DNA from: Planoprotostelium fungivorum
Taxonomy: Eukaryota; Evosea; Variosea; Cavosteliida; Cavosteliaceae
Length of the DNA: 64,000 bases
Direction of reading: 5' to 3'
Assembly (NCBI GenBank): GCA_003024175.1
Contig: MDYQ01000016.1
Span: forward strand, 210,813 to 274,812
This document shows, piece by piece, positions 22,401 to 31,891 of this stretch. The position numbers and the translations under genes are program-made. Positions within the stretch are counted from its first letter, which is position 1; every line of letters begins with the position of its first letter. The notes beneath the pieces were generated by a model, which was given only the letters and a program-made list of their open reading frames with translations, was not told the DNA's origin and did not search any database.

Positions 22401-23273
22401 GATTTAATTGGGATGGAAGATGTCTCACGTGGTACGGAGGACACGTCCATGCCAGATTGTTGTCTCTGGGGGGACATGGCCGATGGTGAGTTGAGGAGGG
22501 GGGAGCCGGATGTCGGCTGGGATGATCGAGAGAAGTTTGCCTTTCTAACGCTGTCGCGTAGGCCGATCTTCTCATCGGTCTGTAGACGACGTGAGATGAT
22601 CGTATGGGAAACGACGGAGATGAGATGGATGTGATGAGATGGTGGAAATGAGAGGAGTCGTTCGACTTACGACTGGAGCGGTCATTATCTCTACGAAGAA
22701 CTGTTCGAATGAATATTGAAAGCGTTGGGCTGCGGTGATTGCAGAGAACCAGGCGATCTTGTCTGAATCACCCGAAAAGTATAAAAAGTAAACGAGAGAA
22801 TTGCATTTGAGTGAGATGTGACTGCCCGATTCCTCCACGATGGTGTCTGATTTAATGTTAAGGATGGTAACGATTAGCGAATGTGAGTGGCTGACAGGGT
22901 GAACAGATGATATATGCATTGAATATGACAGTAGATCTATGAGACCCACCCTTGAGCCTGATGTGAATTTTGAATATCTTCTTGTCTGATCCTTTGTAAA
23001 CGTTCATGTATTCGTTGAATGGGTCCAATACAATATACCGGCTCTTCTTTAAGAATCTCGAAAACATGGTCGATGTCTTATCTGCGATATGCACCCCGCC
23101 TTCTTTACGTCCTTGGGCTATGAGCTTCGTTATCACGGAGGATCTTCGTGAAGTTAGTCCATCGGTTCAAATGGGCGTAACGATAGGTTCGAAACAACCG
23201 CTCACCCCTTCTTAACTGGTGCATCTTTCAGATTGAATTGGTTCTCTTGTATTTTGATTCGAGGTGCTATCAT
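19466..23273 (-). CDS. PH - peroxiredoxin-like (AhpC/TSA-2) - Rap/Ran-GAP fusion
   Basis: The start MIAPRIKIQENQFNLKDAPV leads into a PH domain (EGGVHIADKTSTMFSRFLKK, YIVLDPFNEYMNVYKG, DSDKIAWFSAITAAQRFQYS). Next is a thioredoxin-fold segment like PRXL2/SelU: TLILLLRHFG, one Cys across an intron (HFGCLISRE in place of CxxC), ISMVVVAPGDHNMARDFARD, TKFQGKVGVDPEGKLSYVLK, GGIYMLSPKKGVVFSSTERY. The C-terminal third resembles the tuberin-type Rap/Ran GAP domain: CFGVVRYEKGQTLSEALENR, SFERFVGLLG, GSYPIMLVYNESEEPIDPNL, TAHIVIVIRP, and CSRHGINPFGPFIPNSPDFG. The catalytic Asn of the G-N-D motif appears to be replaced (RGSY), so GAP activity is doubtful. The last exon (GATRRKLRAASISIEVGE) follows a 149-nt repeat intron. 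A role in small-GTPase control at membranes is inferred. Confidence 0.75.
19687..19835. repeat. GATC/ATGATC-rich repeat filling the last intron of the Rap-GAP gene
   Basis: The intron consists almost wholly of interleaved CATGATC, GATCATC and TGATGATC units, with many overlapping GATC palindromes and ATGATCAT blocks. It is bounded by GTGATG and CGACAG on the minus strand and is about three times the usual intron length. Confidence 0.85.
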
Positions 23274-23572
23274 CCTCCAATGCACCCTTGGCTTCGCTCT
23301 CTCTCTGACCGGAGATGGGTGAGCCTGGCCTCATGAAATTTCCACGAACGGCGGACATCACCCATGGGTGCCAACACAAAATAAGAATGTTTTTGACATC
23401 CACGCTACCCCAATTACTAAACGCGTTTATGTCTGTGGACTCTCTGATGCCGGTTCAAGATGAAGAACGATGATGCTGGGAGGACGGAAGGGCTTACTTA
23501 CGAGATGCGGTATAAATATGGACACATAATTTCCAGCTGGATGACAGAGATTCTGGAAGGATGAGACGTTCT

Positions 23573-23928
23573 TTATGGATAGAATCCTTGTTTGGCAAAG
23601 TCTTCCGCGTGGATGACGTGCTTATCACTCCTCGGTTGCATGTCGTAATGGGAGCTGAGCCTTCTCTTTCCGTTTACGACGAAGATGAACCTCTGCGTCG
23701 CGATGTAAAGATCAACCGTGGCGACCCATATGATTGATCCGTCTTCTTTCGTCTAGATAGAGTCACGTCTCATGAGAATGCACAAGAGTAACTGACCTCT
23801 TTGTGCATAGGAGTAATCTCGCCATTACCGATTGGATCGACTGTGACGGAATCCACATTGGGATCATCCTTCCATTCAAAACGGAAAGGAACCTTCTTCA
23901 TTCCTGCGAGAGGATTAAAGGACGACAT
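23573..23928 (-). CDS. Stand-alone glycogen-binding (AMPK-beta/CBM48-like) E-set protein
   Basis: A two-exon gene of about 100 residues. Exon 1 (MSSFNPLAGMKKVPFRFEWK, DDPNVDSVTVDPIGNGEITP) and exon 2 (GSIIWVATVDLYIATQRFIF, VVNGKRRLSSHYDMQP) follow the layout of the AMPK1_CBM domain: an F-x-W strand, then the ATVDL...RFIFVVNGKRR hairpin. This domain binds glycogen or other alpha-glucans in AMPK-beta and related proteins. No kinase-interacting C-terminal domain is present. It ends DFAKQGFYP at 23573, 300 bp before the start of the Rap-GAP gene on the same strand. Glucan binding is family knowledge, and the exact role is unknown. Confidence 0.65.
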
Positions 23929-24231
23929 GTGATGATGTTCGTTGTTGTTGTGATGAGAAAGCAGCGAATCGAAATGTCCAATTTAAAATGATTTACTTCA
24001 CCTTTTCAACCCATCTCCATCATCCATCACTGATCGAGCTAGTCACCCATCCCATAAACCATGAAATGCAAAGAACAACATCATGGACCTCCTTCATTCG
24101 GTTTCACATGGATACGAGAGGAGATAATTCGTCTTCTTTATCATTCACTCCACGATGAGGACATGGTTGAAGGTTCGGACGATGTTGGTTCAAATTCTAT
24201 CGATCAACGTCATGATGGGGCTGATCACTTC

Positions 24232-24785
24232 TCAATTATGTTCTTCAAATAATTCTGGAAAGAAGAAACTGACTTCCTTCTCTGCATTGTCCGGGCTATC
24301 TATCAGACAATGAGAATCATCATGGGTCATCGATGATCGTACCTGACCCATGGACTACGTTTCGTGTGTCTGAATATCCAAACTGAGCGCGAATACTGTT
24401 TGGACTGTTGGCCCTCGCTCTGTTTCGGTTCAGAGGGTGTCTCTTCGTGCGCGACTCACTTTTCTGCGTGTGTCGGCCCCATCAGAGTTCTCCAGTGAGT
24501 GATGACGTCTAAATCGTCCTTATTCGATTCCAACACCATCAATTCGAGGGGGCCAGAGGTCATGAAGGAGATCAATCGTTGGTAGAAGAATTTTCCTGCG
24601 TGTTCTCCGTAAAACTGTTCGGCTCTCTCTTTTGTCAATTGAGTTCTGTGGCTCTTGATGATTTGGACATTGTTTCGTTGCATCAGATCTTTGATCTTCC
24701 TCGCTTGCATTTCACAATTGGGTTGACTGAAAAGATCCGGCTTGATGATTCCGAGTGTATATTTCCCCTTCAAGAGTCTCGCCAT
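24232..24785 (-). CDS. NME6: NME6-type nucleoside diphosphate kinase family protein
   Basis: The frame MARLLKGKYTLGIIKPDLFS starts an NDK domain. QFYGEHAGKFFYQRLISFMT, SGPLELMVLESN and HWRTLMGPT are close to NME6 rather than NME1/2. Two short introns lead to ANSPNSIRAQFGYSDTRNVV, HGS and finally PDNAEKEVSFFFPELFEEHN. The NAVHGSDS-type block, with the catalytic histidine, is present as NVVHGS. NME6 proteins are mitochondrial or cytosolic and regulate nucleotide pools in other systems. No targeting peptide is obvious. A GTTGTAGAT motif sits 56 bp upstream of the start. Confidence 0.9.
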
Positions 24786-24899
24786 CTTCGAATGTGCTCG
24801 ACGATGAGATCATCATCGTGTGGGAATCAATTGATTGATCCGTTGTAGATGATCGCAGTAATTCTCGATTAATTTCTGTCCGATTTCACTTTCATCGTC

Positions 24900-25142
24900 A
24901 TGAAGAGACAGAGAACTGACCGCCAAGAGCTACCCTCCACACCCGTAGACCTTGTTGTGGGTGGTCTACCCATCAACCCATATGATGGAGTCTACCACGC
25001 CTCGCCTGTCATCAGGTGGCCCACACCTCCCCTCCCCGCAGAGACCACCTTCAAGAATAACCATATGAGACGTCTGCAGATAGACGATTGCCCCATGGAC
25101 ATCCAGAAGGATTCGTCCAACGAGTCATCTGAACATGTATAA
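24900..25142 (+). CDS. Small hypothetical protein, 80 aa
   Basis: A single open frame from ATG 24900 reads KRQRTDRQELPSTPVDLVVG, GLPINPYDGVYHASPVIRWP, PAETTFKNNHMRRLQIDDCP and ends SSNESSEHV. A basic N-terminus, Pro-rich middle and acidic C-terminus are visible, but no domain I can name. Codon choice resembles neighbouring genes. It diverges from NME6 across 114 bp, a spacing seen for other real gene pairs here. Could be a true small gene or a chance frame. Confidence 0.45.
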   Translation: MKRQRTDRQELPSTPVDLVVGGLPINPYDGVYHASPVIRWPTPPLPAETTFKNNHMRRLQIDDCPMDIQKDSSNESSEHV

Positions 25143-25321
25143 AGTCATCGGTGCCAGTCTACGCTCCTTTGTTCATCTATATATATATTCTCGTTGACTT
25201 ATGAAAAATGTGAATCATAACAACGTTTGGAAGACATGAGACCGATGTAATGTATTGTTGGCGACGATCGTCATTCCATCTCCATACAACGTGAGACACC
25301 TCGACGGCACTCTTTATGTAT

Positions 25322-25926
25322 TTATTTCTTCTCATTCGATGGCCAGTAACTGGACAGAAACGTCCCCGCGAAGAGGGCAGCTGATGCACCTCCCGCCACC
25401 ATCACAGTGGCACCTGTGAACTCTCTACGTAATGCCATGGCTCCAAAGATGGGAATGAGAGGCAGCACTGCGCCACATCCAACACCTGTAGACATCAGAT
25501 TACGAATCGTCGAACATTACTGATGGATGCCTCACCAACTGCGGCAGACTTTCCCTCTGGCAGTCCGGCAACTGTGTCGGCGAAGGCATTACCTATTCCA
25601 GCACCCAACACCGGTCCGTACCCCTTCATATGTCTTCAGACGATGTCGAGAGTGCGTCGATGGGGAAGGTCACCTTAGCGCCGATTCGTTTTGCAATGAC
25701 TCCCTCGAAGCTGAAACCGGCGAGAGTGCATAACATCAGAAGAGATGCATCGACGGTTCCAAACTTTAGAAAACGGACGAAATTCTTCTCATCCTCTTCT
25801 TTTCCTTCGCCGTGTCTTCGATTTGTGAGTTCGAATCATATCAGAGGGAATCGCTCACGAAGGGCTGTGCAAGACGAGCTCCTTCTTTTCTAATTGTTGT
25901 CGCCGCCAGTTTTCAGAGTTGTTCAT
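25322..25926 (-). CDS. Small multi-pass membrane protein, possibly TMEM65-like
   Basis: Four exons give about 150 residues. An N-terminal charged stretch (MNNSENWRRQQLEKKELVLH) is followed by FVRFLKFGTVDASLLMLCTL, AGFSFEGVIAKRIGAK, GYGPVLGAGIGNAFADTVAG, and GVGCGAVLPLIPIFGAMALR. A final hydrophobic segment (TGATVMVAGGASAALFAGTF) precedes a short charged tail. The pattern of a membrane helix, then AGxGNxxxD, then another helix resembles the TMEM65 family of mitochondrial inner-membrane proteins, but the match is weak. Three or four membrane spans are likely. Introns are 40-50 nt and in consistent phase. Confidence 0.5.
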
Positions 25927-26392
25927 GATTGTGTATCGATGTGTTTCCCTCAATGATCTGCTGAAGAGATCTCTTCAATAATTCGCAAATTACGTAAGGT
26001 AACTAAGATGGTGAACGACCTCTCTCACACACAGACCACCCACGATCTCGACAACTGCTGAGACTCGATACCGACTGATCGAAGATGGAAGCAGTGAACG
26101 GTCACGATGCGGAAGAACGCCGACCGAAGGATAGAGCCTGCTGATGACGATCACATCCCATCACAAACATCGACAGTATCTGGAAGAGGAGATGCCCTAA
26201 AGAGGAGATGAATTCATCATCTTCGCTGAATTCCGTTTTTATGTTTTTCTCAAAAGTGTCAGAACCATTGCGATCTTCCCGTTCACCTCAGCGATGTTTC
26301 GGTCCATCTCTCTTTCATTCCATCCATACACAAAGTCCTCAAGCGTCAGGCACAACTACATCTACACGTTCCTCTCTGACACACAACTACAA

Positions 26393-26884
26393 ATGAAGAG
26401 TAAACGAACGATATCGAAGAAAGAGCAAGACATTCAGAGCCTCGAGAAATTGTTCCCTCAGGTATTCAACATAACCCATCATCCATATACGAAATATCCC
26501 AAGTATATATCACCGTGCTGACTGTGAGCAGGAAGGAGCAACAGAGGTATGGAGCATCTATAAGACAAGCGGCTATTCCACAGAGAAGGCCATCAAGCAA
26601 CTCTGCCGCGGCGATCGACACCTCTACGACAGCAAGATGGAGGAGTACAAGCAGAGCCGAGTGACAAAGAACACAACGACACAGACAGAAGAAGAGACAC
26701 CGAAGAAGACAGGAAAGACGGCCGACGAGGTGTACAACCGCCTGCAATGGGACAGACTACTCAACAAGCAAGAGACGATCATCGGCTACGAAGATCGCTT
26801 CATCGGTATCCAAGAGGTGACGTCGAAGCCGCTGTAGAAGGTAGACTGATGGCCTTGCAGATTGCATACGAACTGTTTGAATAG
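26393..26884 (+). CDS. CUE-like plus truncated MJ1316 (RNA end recognition) protein
   Basis: The start MKSKRTISKKEQDIQSLEKL leads to LFPQ, then an intron, then EGATEVWSIYKTSGYSTEKA, together resembling a CUE/UBA-type ubiquitin-binding helix bundle. After a Thr/Glu linker comes TADEVYNRLQWDRLL and TIIGYEDRFIGIQE, which matches the start of the MJ1316 (DUF504) domain, proposed to recognise RNA cyclic phosphate ends. The domain is cut short: splicing 26817-26860 gives IAYELFE and a stop, while read-through gives VTSKPL and a stop. The second half of the family domain is not found nearby. Either it is genuinely truncated or an exon was missed. Confidence 0.55.
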
Positions 26885-26969
26885 AGAGTGCACGTCAGGT
26901 CAACAGTGTCGATCATTTATGAGTCTTCCTAATGCTCATATTTATCTGATGATGAGACGTTCACATGCG

Positions 26970-28406
26970 TTACGTTTTATTGGTGGATCGAGCGATGACC
27001 CTTCCGTTCTTCTTTTGCGTTGTGGTCCAGTCAACGAGACAGCCTTCGTTATTTGAAGAGTCCGATTCGATGGTCAAACTGACCACATCTTCACCATCGC
27101 ATTTGAGTGTGGGGTGGAGAGGTAGGTAACACTGCTCCCAGTGCGTCATCCTGTGAGACGCATGAGAACATCTCGCGAAGACATGGGTGATGGAGGTGAT
27201 GATGATCGTTATGATGATGCAGATGACGAAGAAGATATAGAGGGAGACGGTGGATGTTGATGGTGACGATGAAAAAGTCGCACGGTGCAACGATGATGAT
27301 GACAACTCACTCTGAATAAGGAGATGTAGATAACGTCACTCCCTTGACGAGCTCAGCATCCCACCACACGCAGAACCCATAGACAGTGCACTGAATCGAG
27401 TCAATAACCTCATCAGAGACATTCCATCTCACCTTCCCCTTCATCATCCACGTCACCTCTGGCGATTTTCTCACACTCTTCAACTGCTCCACCGGATCTC
27501 GATTGAAGTCGATCTGTACTCGTTATCTAGTGCCTTTTCACGTCGAGATGACGATACCTCATCAAACATGCGTCTGTCACCTCCCAATTGCTCCGGTTTA
27601 ATCTTCAAACTGTACATGTTAGAAGCACTTCGTTTGCTGGCCGCCGTGAGGTTCAGATCGTATCGAGTTGCAGCAGAAGACCACGGCCCTTGAATTCACC
27701 AGATCAGATCTTCGAATGATGCGTGAATGACAGACGGAACGGTGATGATGGATGACTCACCGACAACGGTGTCGTTGGGTTCAGAAGAGATGACGGGGGC
27801 TACGTATTGTCTTAAGATTCCGGGGATGATGATGCCGTCTGGCGTCAGAAACTGATGGATGATGAGAAGAATGGGAGGAGAGAGATCGACTCATACCTCT
27901 CTTCCGTGCCTCAGTGTCTCTAATATGTTCTCTTCTAATGCATAGGTGCCTAGTGTCTCAGAGATGACCACCTCTCCCTTGTGTGGGGACTTCTTCACCT
28001 CTATCGACTTGAGAGAGTGTTATAGTGATCGTTTCATCACCTCTGCTGTCTTGATTGCGAAAGATTAGATTGGTGATCTTGTTGTTGTGTGCCAGCTCTT
28101 TGGATAGACTCATTGCGGCTGGGTCACTTTCGTACAACACACATCTGTTCTGTTCAGAGATTGCAATTGTGAGCTGCGGTCGTATCACCTCTTCGCATCC
28201 AATGACTTCGTTGCAAGGAATGATAAAAACCCGCTGCCAGAACCCAAATCGATCACTGTAGTTGTCTTTGGTTTCACAACCTGATGGATTTAGAGCGAGC
28301 AAGTGGATGGCGCTACCTTCTTCATTGCAGAGAAGAAAGCATCGTTTCGAATGTGATCGCCGATCAGCTTTCTGTGGATCTCGAGAGGTTTGATGAGCCA
28401 CGACAT
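26970..28406 (-). CDS. Protein arginine methyltransferase (PRMT)
   Basis: About eight exons give the PRMT core. Motif I is TTTVIDLGSGSGFLSFLATK, the post-I strand is CVLYESDP with the SAM-ribose acidic residue, the double-E loop is SETLGTYALEENILETL, and the THW loop is THWEQCYLPLHP. The beta-barrel is visible as TPDGIIIPGILRQYVAPV, SIQCTVYGFCVWWDAELVKG and VTLSTSPYSE. These proteins move methyl groups from S-adenosylmethionine to arginines of histones and RNA-binding proteins. The sequence does not let me assign a vertebrate subtype. The start used is ATG 28406 (MSWLIKPLEIHRKLIGDHIR), which matches the usual helix before the SAM fold. It diverges from JTB with only 66 bp between starts. Confidence 0.85.
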
Positions 28407-28472
28407 CTGATGTGATGCCAAAAAGATGAGATGAAATCAGATCGAATTCCGACCACAACTGACAGCAGCGAT

Positions 28473-29277
28473 ATGAGGAACACATGTTTCATATTCTTCT
28501 TCTTCCTGTTTGTCTCTTCGGTGCTGAGCAGTAAAACGTGAGATCTGAGATCTGAGTCATTCAACTCACAGAGTGACCCAGTGCTTCGAACACAACAAGT
28601 CCTACAGATGTCAAGTATCGATGCACTCGCAATCACATATGTGTTCCTTGTGACGACACCGAATTGGTAATGTTATCATCAATCATCATAGAAATCAATT
28701 ACATCGTCCACACATCATCAATGAACGGACTGACCTATTCAGGAGCGAGACTACTGTCTTCTCACGGGTTACAAGGAGACCATCACTTGTCACCCCATAA
28801 CCCCCAACACAACGCTCCCCAAAGATGAAGAGACCTTCTCGGGTGACCCTTCTTCCTCGATAAAACACACGCTCCCGTTCCACTGACCACATCTAGAGAA
28901 GCAAGTAACACCGTTCGTGCCCTGTTCACCCAAACGGAGCGGTCTGACCGCTTTCGTCCTCTATCAGGTGACCCTTTTCCATCTAAAACGCTCCACACGA
29001 TCCTCTGTTCTCCTGTCCTCTGTTCCAGCGGCCCGTAACAATCAAAAAAGTCAGCTTTGATTTCGAGACATCTCACTTCCAGCAGGTTGCCATGGTGATA
29101 CTCTTGATGGTGTCCATACTAATGGTGTCCCTGAGGAAGAGGCAGTTGGTGATGAACGGCACCGACCCCACGAAGAGGGACGCTCCCATTCCAGGTACTC
29201 CGAGTAAACTGGGTGGATCTAAGAAGAAGGCAAGAGGACTGTTTGCCCAGGCCCTTCCTGTTGTTTCTGGTGAATAA
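28473..29277 (+). CDS. JTB: JTB-like single-pass membrane protein
   Basis: The start MRNTCFIFFFFLFVSSVLSS is a signal peptide. After intron 1 the ectodomain reads SPTDVKYRCTRNHICVPCDD, TELERDYCLLTGYKETITC, with the spaced cysteines and the TGYxExITC signature of the JTB family. A later exon, RPVTIKKVSFDFETSHFQQV, continues into a transmembrane helix (AMVILLMVSILMVSL) and RKRQL, as in JTB, with a basic Ser/Pro tail ending QALPVVSGE. Joining the two parts in frame is easiest with an 8-nt microexon (28897-28904) between introns 28843-28896 and 28905-29028; this is a model. JTB proteins are linked to cytokinesis and mitochondria in animals. Confidence 0.7.
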
Positions 29278-29676
29278 CTTGTTCGGCCGCCTCGATCGAT
29301 TTTATGACACTACGCGTCAATTCTCCTCCTCCTCTAACTCTAACTTAAATCTTCACTGCATCTCCCATTCTCTTCGTGAAATCGATGCACATGGTAACCG
29401 CATGCAGGAGGCTACAGTCATCTCAAGGACGCGAAGGAGGAAGTATAAAGAGGAGAGCGCTCAGGACTTCGCATCCTGTTCCTGTTCCTGGTGAATGTCA
29501 GCTGACACCTGGGAAGATTCTCGCATCGCTCTTTTCGTGTGAATAAACGGAAGAAGAGGTTTGTTCGATGAACACCTTAGGATCTCACATCCTGAGCTGT
29601 TTGATTCATTCTTTTATCAGCAGATCCGCCAACACCAGCAAACTTCGGCTGACCCAAAAGAGGAGAAGAGCAAAAG
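29278..29676. other. Intergenic, promoter and leader of the next gene
   Basis: Between JTB and the next same-strand gene. A TATAAAG box-like string occurs at about 29445, but no experimental support is available. No exon was recognised. Confidence 0.4.
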
Positions 29677-30743
29677 ATGCAAGGATCACGAGCACTTCGT
29701 CTGAACAATGTGGCTGCAGAGCAACTGCTGAACAGAAGGTGTCAGGGACCTCCATGCGCCGAAGATAAGAAGGCTGAGTTTCCCATCCTCTGTGTGGACG
29801 GTTCCATCTACCCTCGGTGCATCGATGGAGAGGCCACAGTGGTCTATCATCTATTTTCTGAAGAAGACAAGGTCAGTGTCCTGATTGTTCATCTGACATC
29901 ACTCTAAATGATTCAAAAGAGTCACGGTGGAAATTGCCCTCTCGATGCCGAAGCCGTCGAAGCCTTCTTAGAACAGCAGAAATTGACCTACACCTGCGAG
30001 GCATGGACTCAGACTCTAAAGTCACAAGAGACACACGTCCACATCAAGATGCCTCCTTCGAGAGCCGTTCTGAATGGCTATAGAGGGTGAGATGATCAAC
30101 GTGTCACATCTTTACTCACAGACCGATAGGCCCCTCCGTTTTCTCGTTCTCTTATTTGTTCAAGGGACGTTAGCCGGCTCGTGCTTCTCAGACACGTTCT
30201 TTCTTCACAGTAAGATGGTTCAATTCAAAGACAAGTCCATCGTGAAGGGCAGAAGAGCGAGACACAACAAGAAGAAGACGCCTAGAGACTGTTCAGACCT
30301 CGAAGACTCCGCATCCTGCGATGGGTCCTCCGATGAAGAGGAGGAGGTCAAGAAGAGAAGGTGCGTCTGTGATGCATTCATCTACGATGTCTCATACGAC
30401 GACCAGATGGAGTCCACCGAAGAGAAACATAAAGAGAGCCAGAGTCGAACAACCAGAGACGGTCGACGTCGTTCCTTCTCACCCACACATGGACATGCAC
30501 ATCACATCACCAACGCTGTCGAACTCCTCTGCCATGTCTTCACCAACCGAATCAGACAACGAACTCGATCCCATCTTCGTTCAACCTGAAGAGCCCCAAG
30601 ACATCATGCAATTCCTCGATCTGCTGTCCATGCCATTGATGGTGCCCACCTGCACAGAACCAACACTCTTTCCTTCGTTCCTCACGGACAACTGGATCTT
30701 CGGACAAGAGCTGGCCAACGCAGATGGATCGCATTGGATATGA
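29677..30743 (+). CDS. Unknown protein with basic NLS-like segments and acidic tail
   Basis: Four exons join cleanly. Exon 1 starts MQGSRALRLNNVAAEQLLNR and includes EFPILCVDGSIYPRC and GEATVVYHLFSEEDK. Exon 2 holds AEAVEAFLEQQKLTYTCEAW and HVHIKMPPSRAVL. Exon 3 reads YRGTLAGSCFSDTFFLHSKM, VQFKDKSIVKGRRARHNKKK, then an acidic Ser/Glu run and KKRR. Exon 4 reads WSPPKRNIKRARVEQPE, a Ser/Thr/Pro-rich stretch, and an acidic/hydrophobic C-terminus (IMQFLDLLSMPLMVP). The layout of a globular N-half, basic patches and an acidic tail is reminiscent of a DNA-binding transcription regulator, but I do not recognise the fold. Real gene status is likely because all splice phases agree. Confidence 0.6.
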
Positions 30744-31209
30744 GGGAGACGTGTAGGTGTGGCGAGTGTGTACAAAGTTCGAGAAAGCAAATAAACCCTA
30801 TTTGTGATGTAATTTCGAATTATTTCGAACACAACAATCGCGATCTATACACAACTATCGTTCAATAGACGTCTTTTCGTATCAGAAATCGAACGCGATC
30901 ATCGTCGTGATGGAAGTTGTGTCGCGTCCCGTACATAGGAATTGGTGTACGGTTCCTGGAAGCAGTTGATTGGTTTCCACGGAACTCTCAATTGTTCCCC
31001 GCCCTCCTTAAGGAGGCTATCCATTTTTGAGAAAGATTTGCGTGAGAACGGGAACCAAAGACGTCTGATCGATCACGGTTGATAGGTCGAAGATAAAACC
31101 GATGGATAAAACTGACGTAGCCCGCGGTAGAAATCGTAGGAGTAGCATCATGAGAGATAATTTAGAGGATGCTGGTGTCACAACAGATCTATTATCGAGA
31201 GACAGGTCT
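30744..31209. other. Convergent intergenic region
   Basis: Lies between the 3' ends of the unknown nuclear protein and the secreted cysteine-rich protein. It contains AATAAA-type signals near 30790 and a 14-bp perfect palindrome at 31003-31016. No gene was seen. Confidence 0.5.
31003..31016. repeat. Perfect 14-bp palindrome CCTCCTTAAGGAGG
   Basis: A self-complementary 14-mer within the convergent 3' region. It has no loop, so it would act as a dimer site or cruciform rather than an RNA hairpin. Function unknown; one such palindrome could occur by chance. Confidence 0.7.
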
Positions 31210-31652
31210 TCAACCCAGACATGGACCAGCAGCGCATTTGAAAGCCACATCACAGGTCAAACGGCTGAAGACGTCGGATTTGCATTTCATGGTTATGTCC
31301 TTGTCGCCCTCATTCAGTGATCCGATGCATGTTCCCACTTTGGGTGCTCCCATCGAGAACTCGGTGTTGTTGTTCTTCGTCTGGGTCCATACGGTGGTAT
31401 ACGATGTGTCGATGGGCTTCATCTCCATATTATCTCCATCGTGGAGGGAGACCTCATAATCACGATCGAAGAAGGATTCACACTTTGGATACCACAGGTT
31501 GCACTTGCATCTCGTTCTTGTATAGTTTCCAGCAGGGTTCTCCCATGCCGAGACGACTGATCCGGGTTAGAGACACACGATGGAAGACGCGGCCCTTCCT
31601 CCATCTCACCTAGTAAGAGAGCGAGAGCCAATAAGAGGACCTTGTTTACCAT
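31210..31652 (-). CDS. Small secreted protein with eight cysteines
   Basis: A two-exon gene. Exon 1 (MVNKVLLLALALLL) plus the start of exon 2 (VVSAWENPAGNYTRTRCKCN) form a signal peptide and mature N-terminus. The mature chain of about 115 residues has eight cysteines (RCKC, PKCESFF, GTCIGS, MKCKSD, LTCDVAFKCAAGPC), consistent with four disulphides, and several NxT/S sites. The intron (about 31562-31610) is in phase. I cannot place it in a family. A secreted defence, adhesion or signalling role is possible but not shown. Confidence 0.6.
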
Positions 31653-31891
31653 GATGTTGGATCCGAGAGAATAGATGACGAGAGGTGACTGACGTGCGAA
31701 AGTGCGACCCACTTTTCCGTCTTACATTGTGCGGCGAATATTTACCTTTCTTTAGCACGCGGTACGATAACGCAAAAGCACCATGAATACTGGTCTTCTT
31801 AACGTGCTTTTTTAAAAGTTAAATAATCGCTTGGGCCGCACGATACAACGCAGTTGTTTGTGTCTTATTATGTTGTGATACGATGCATTCT

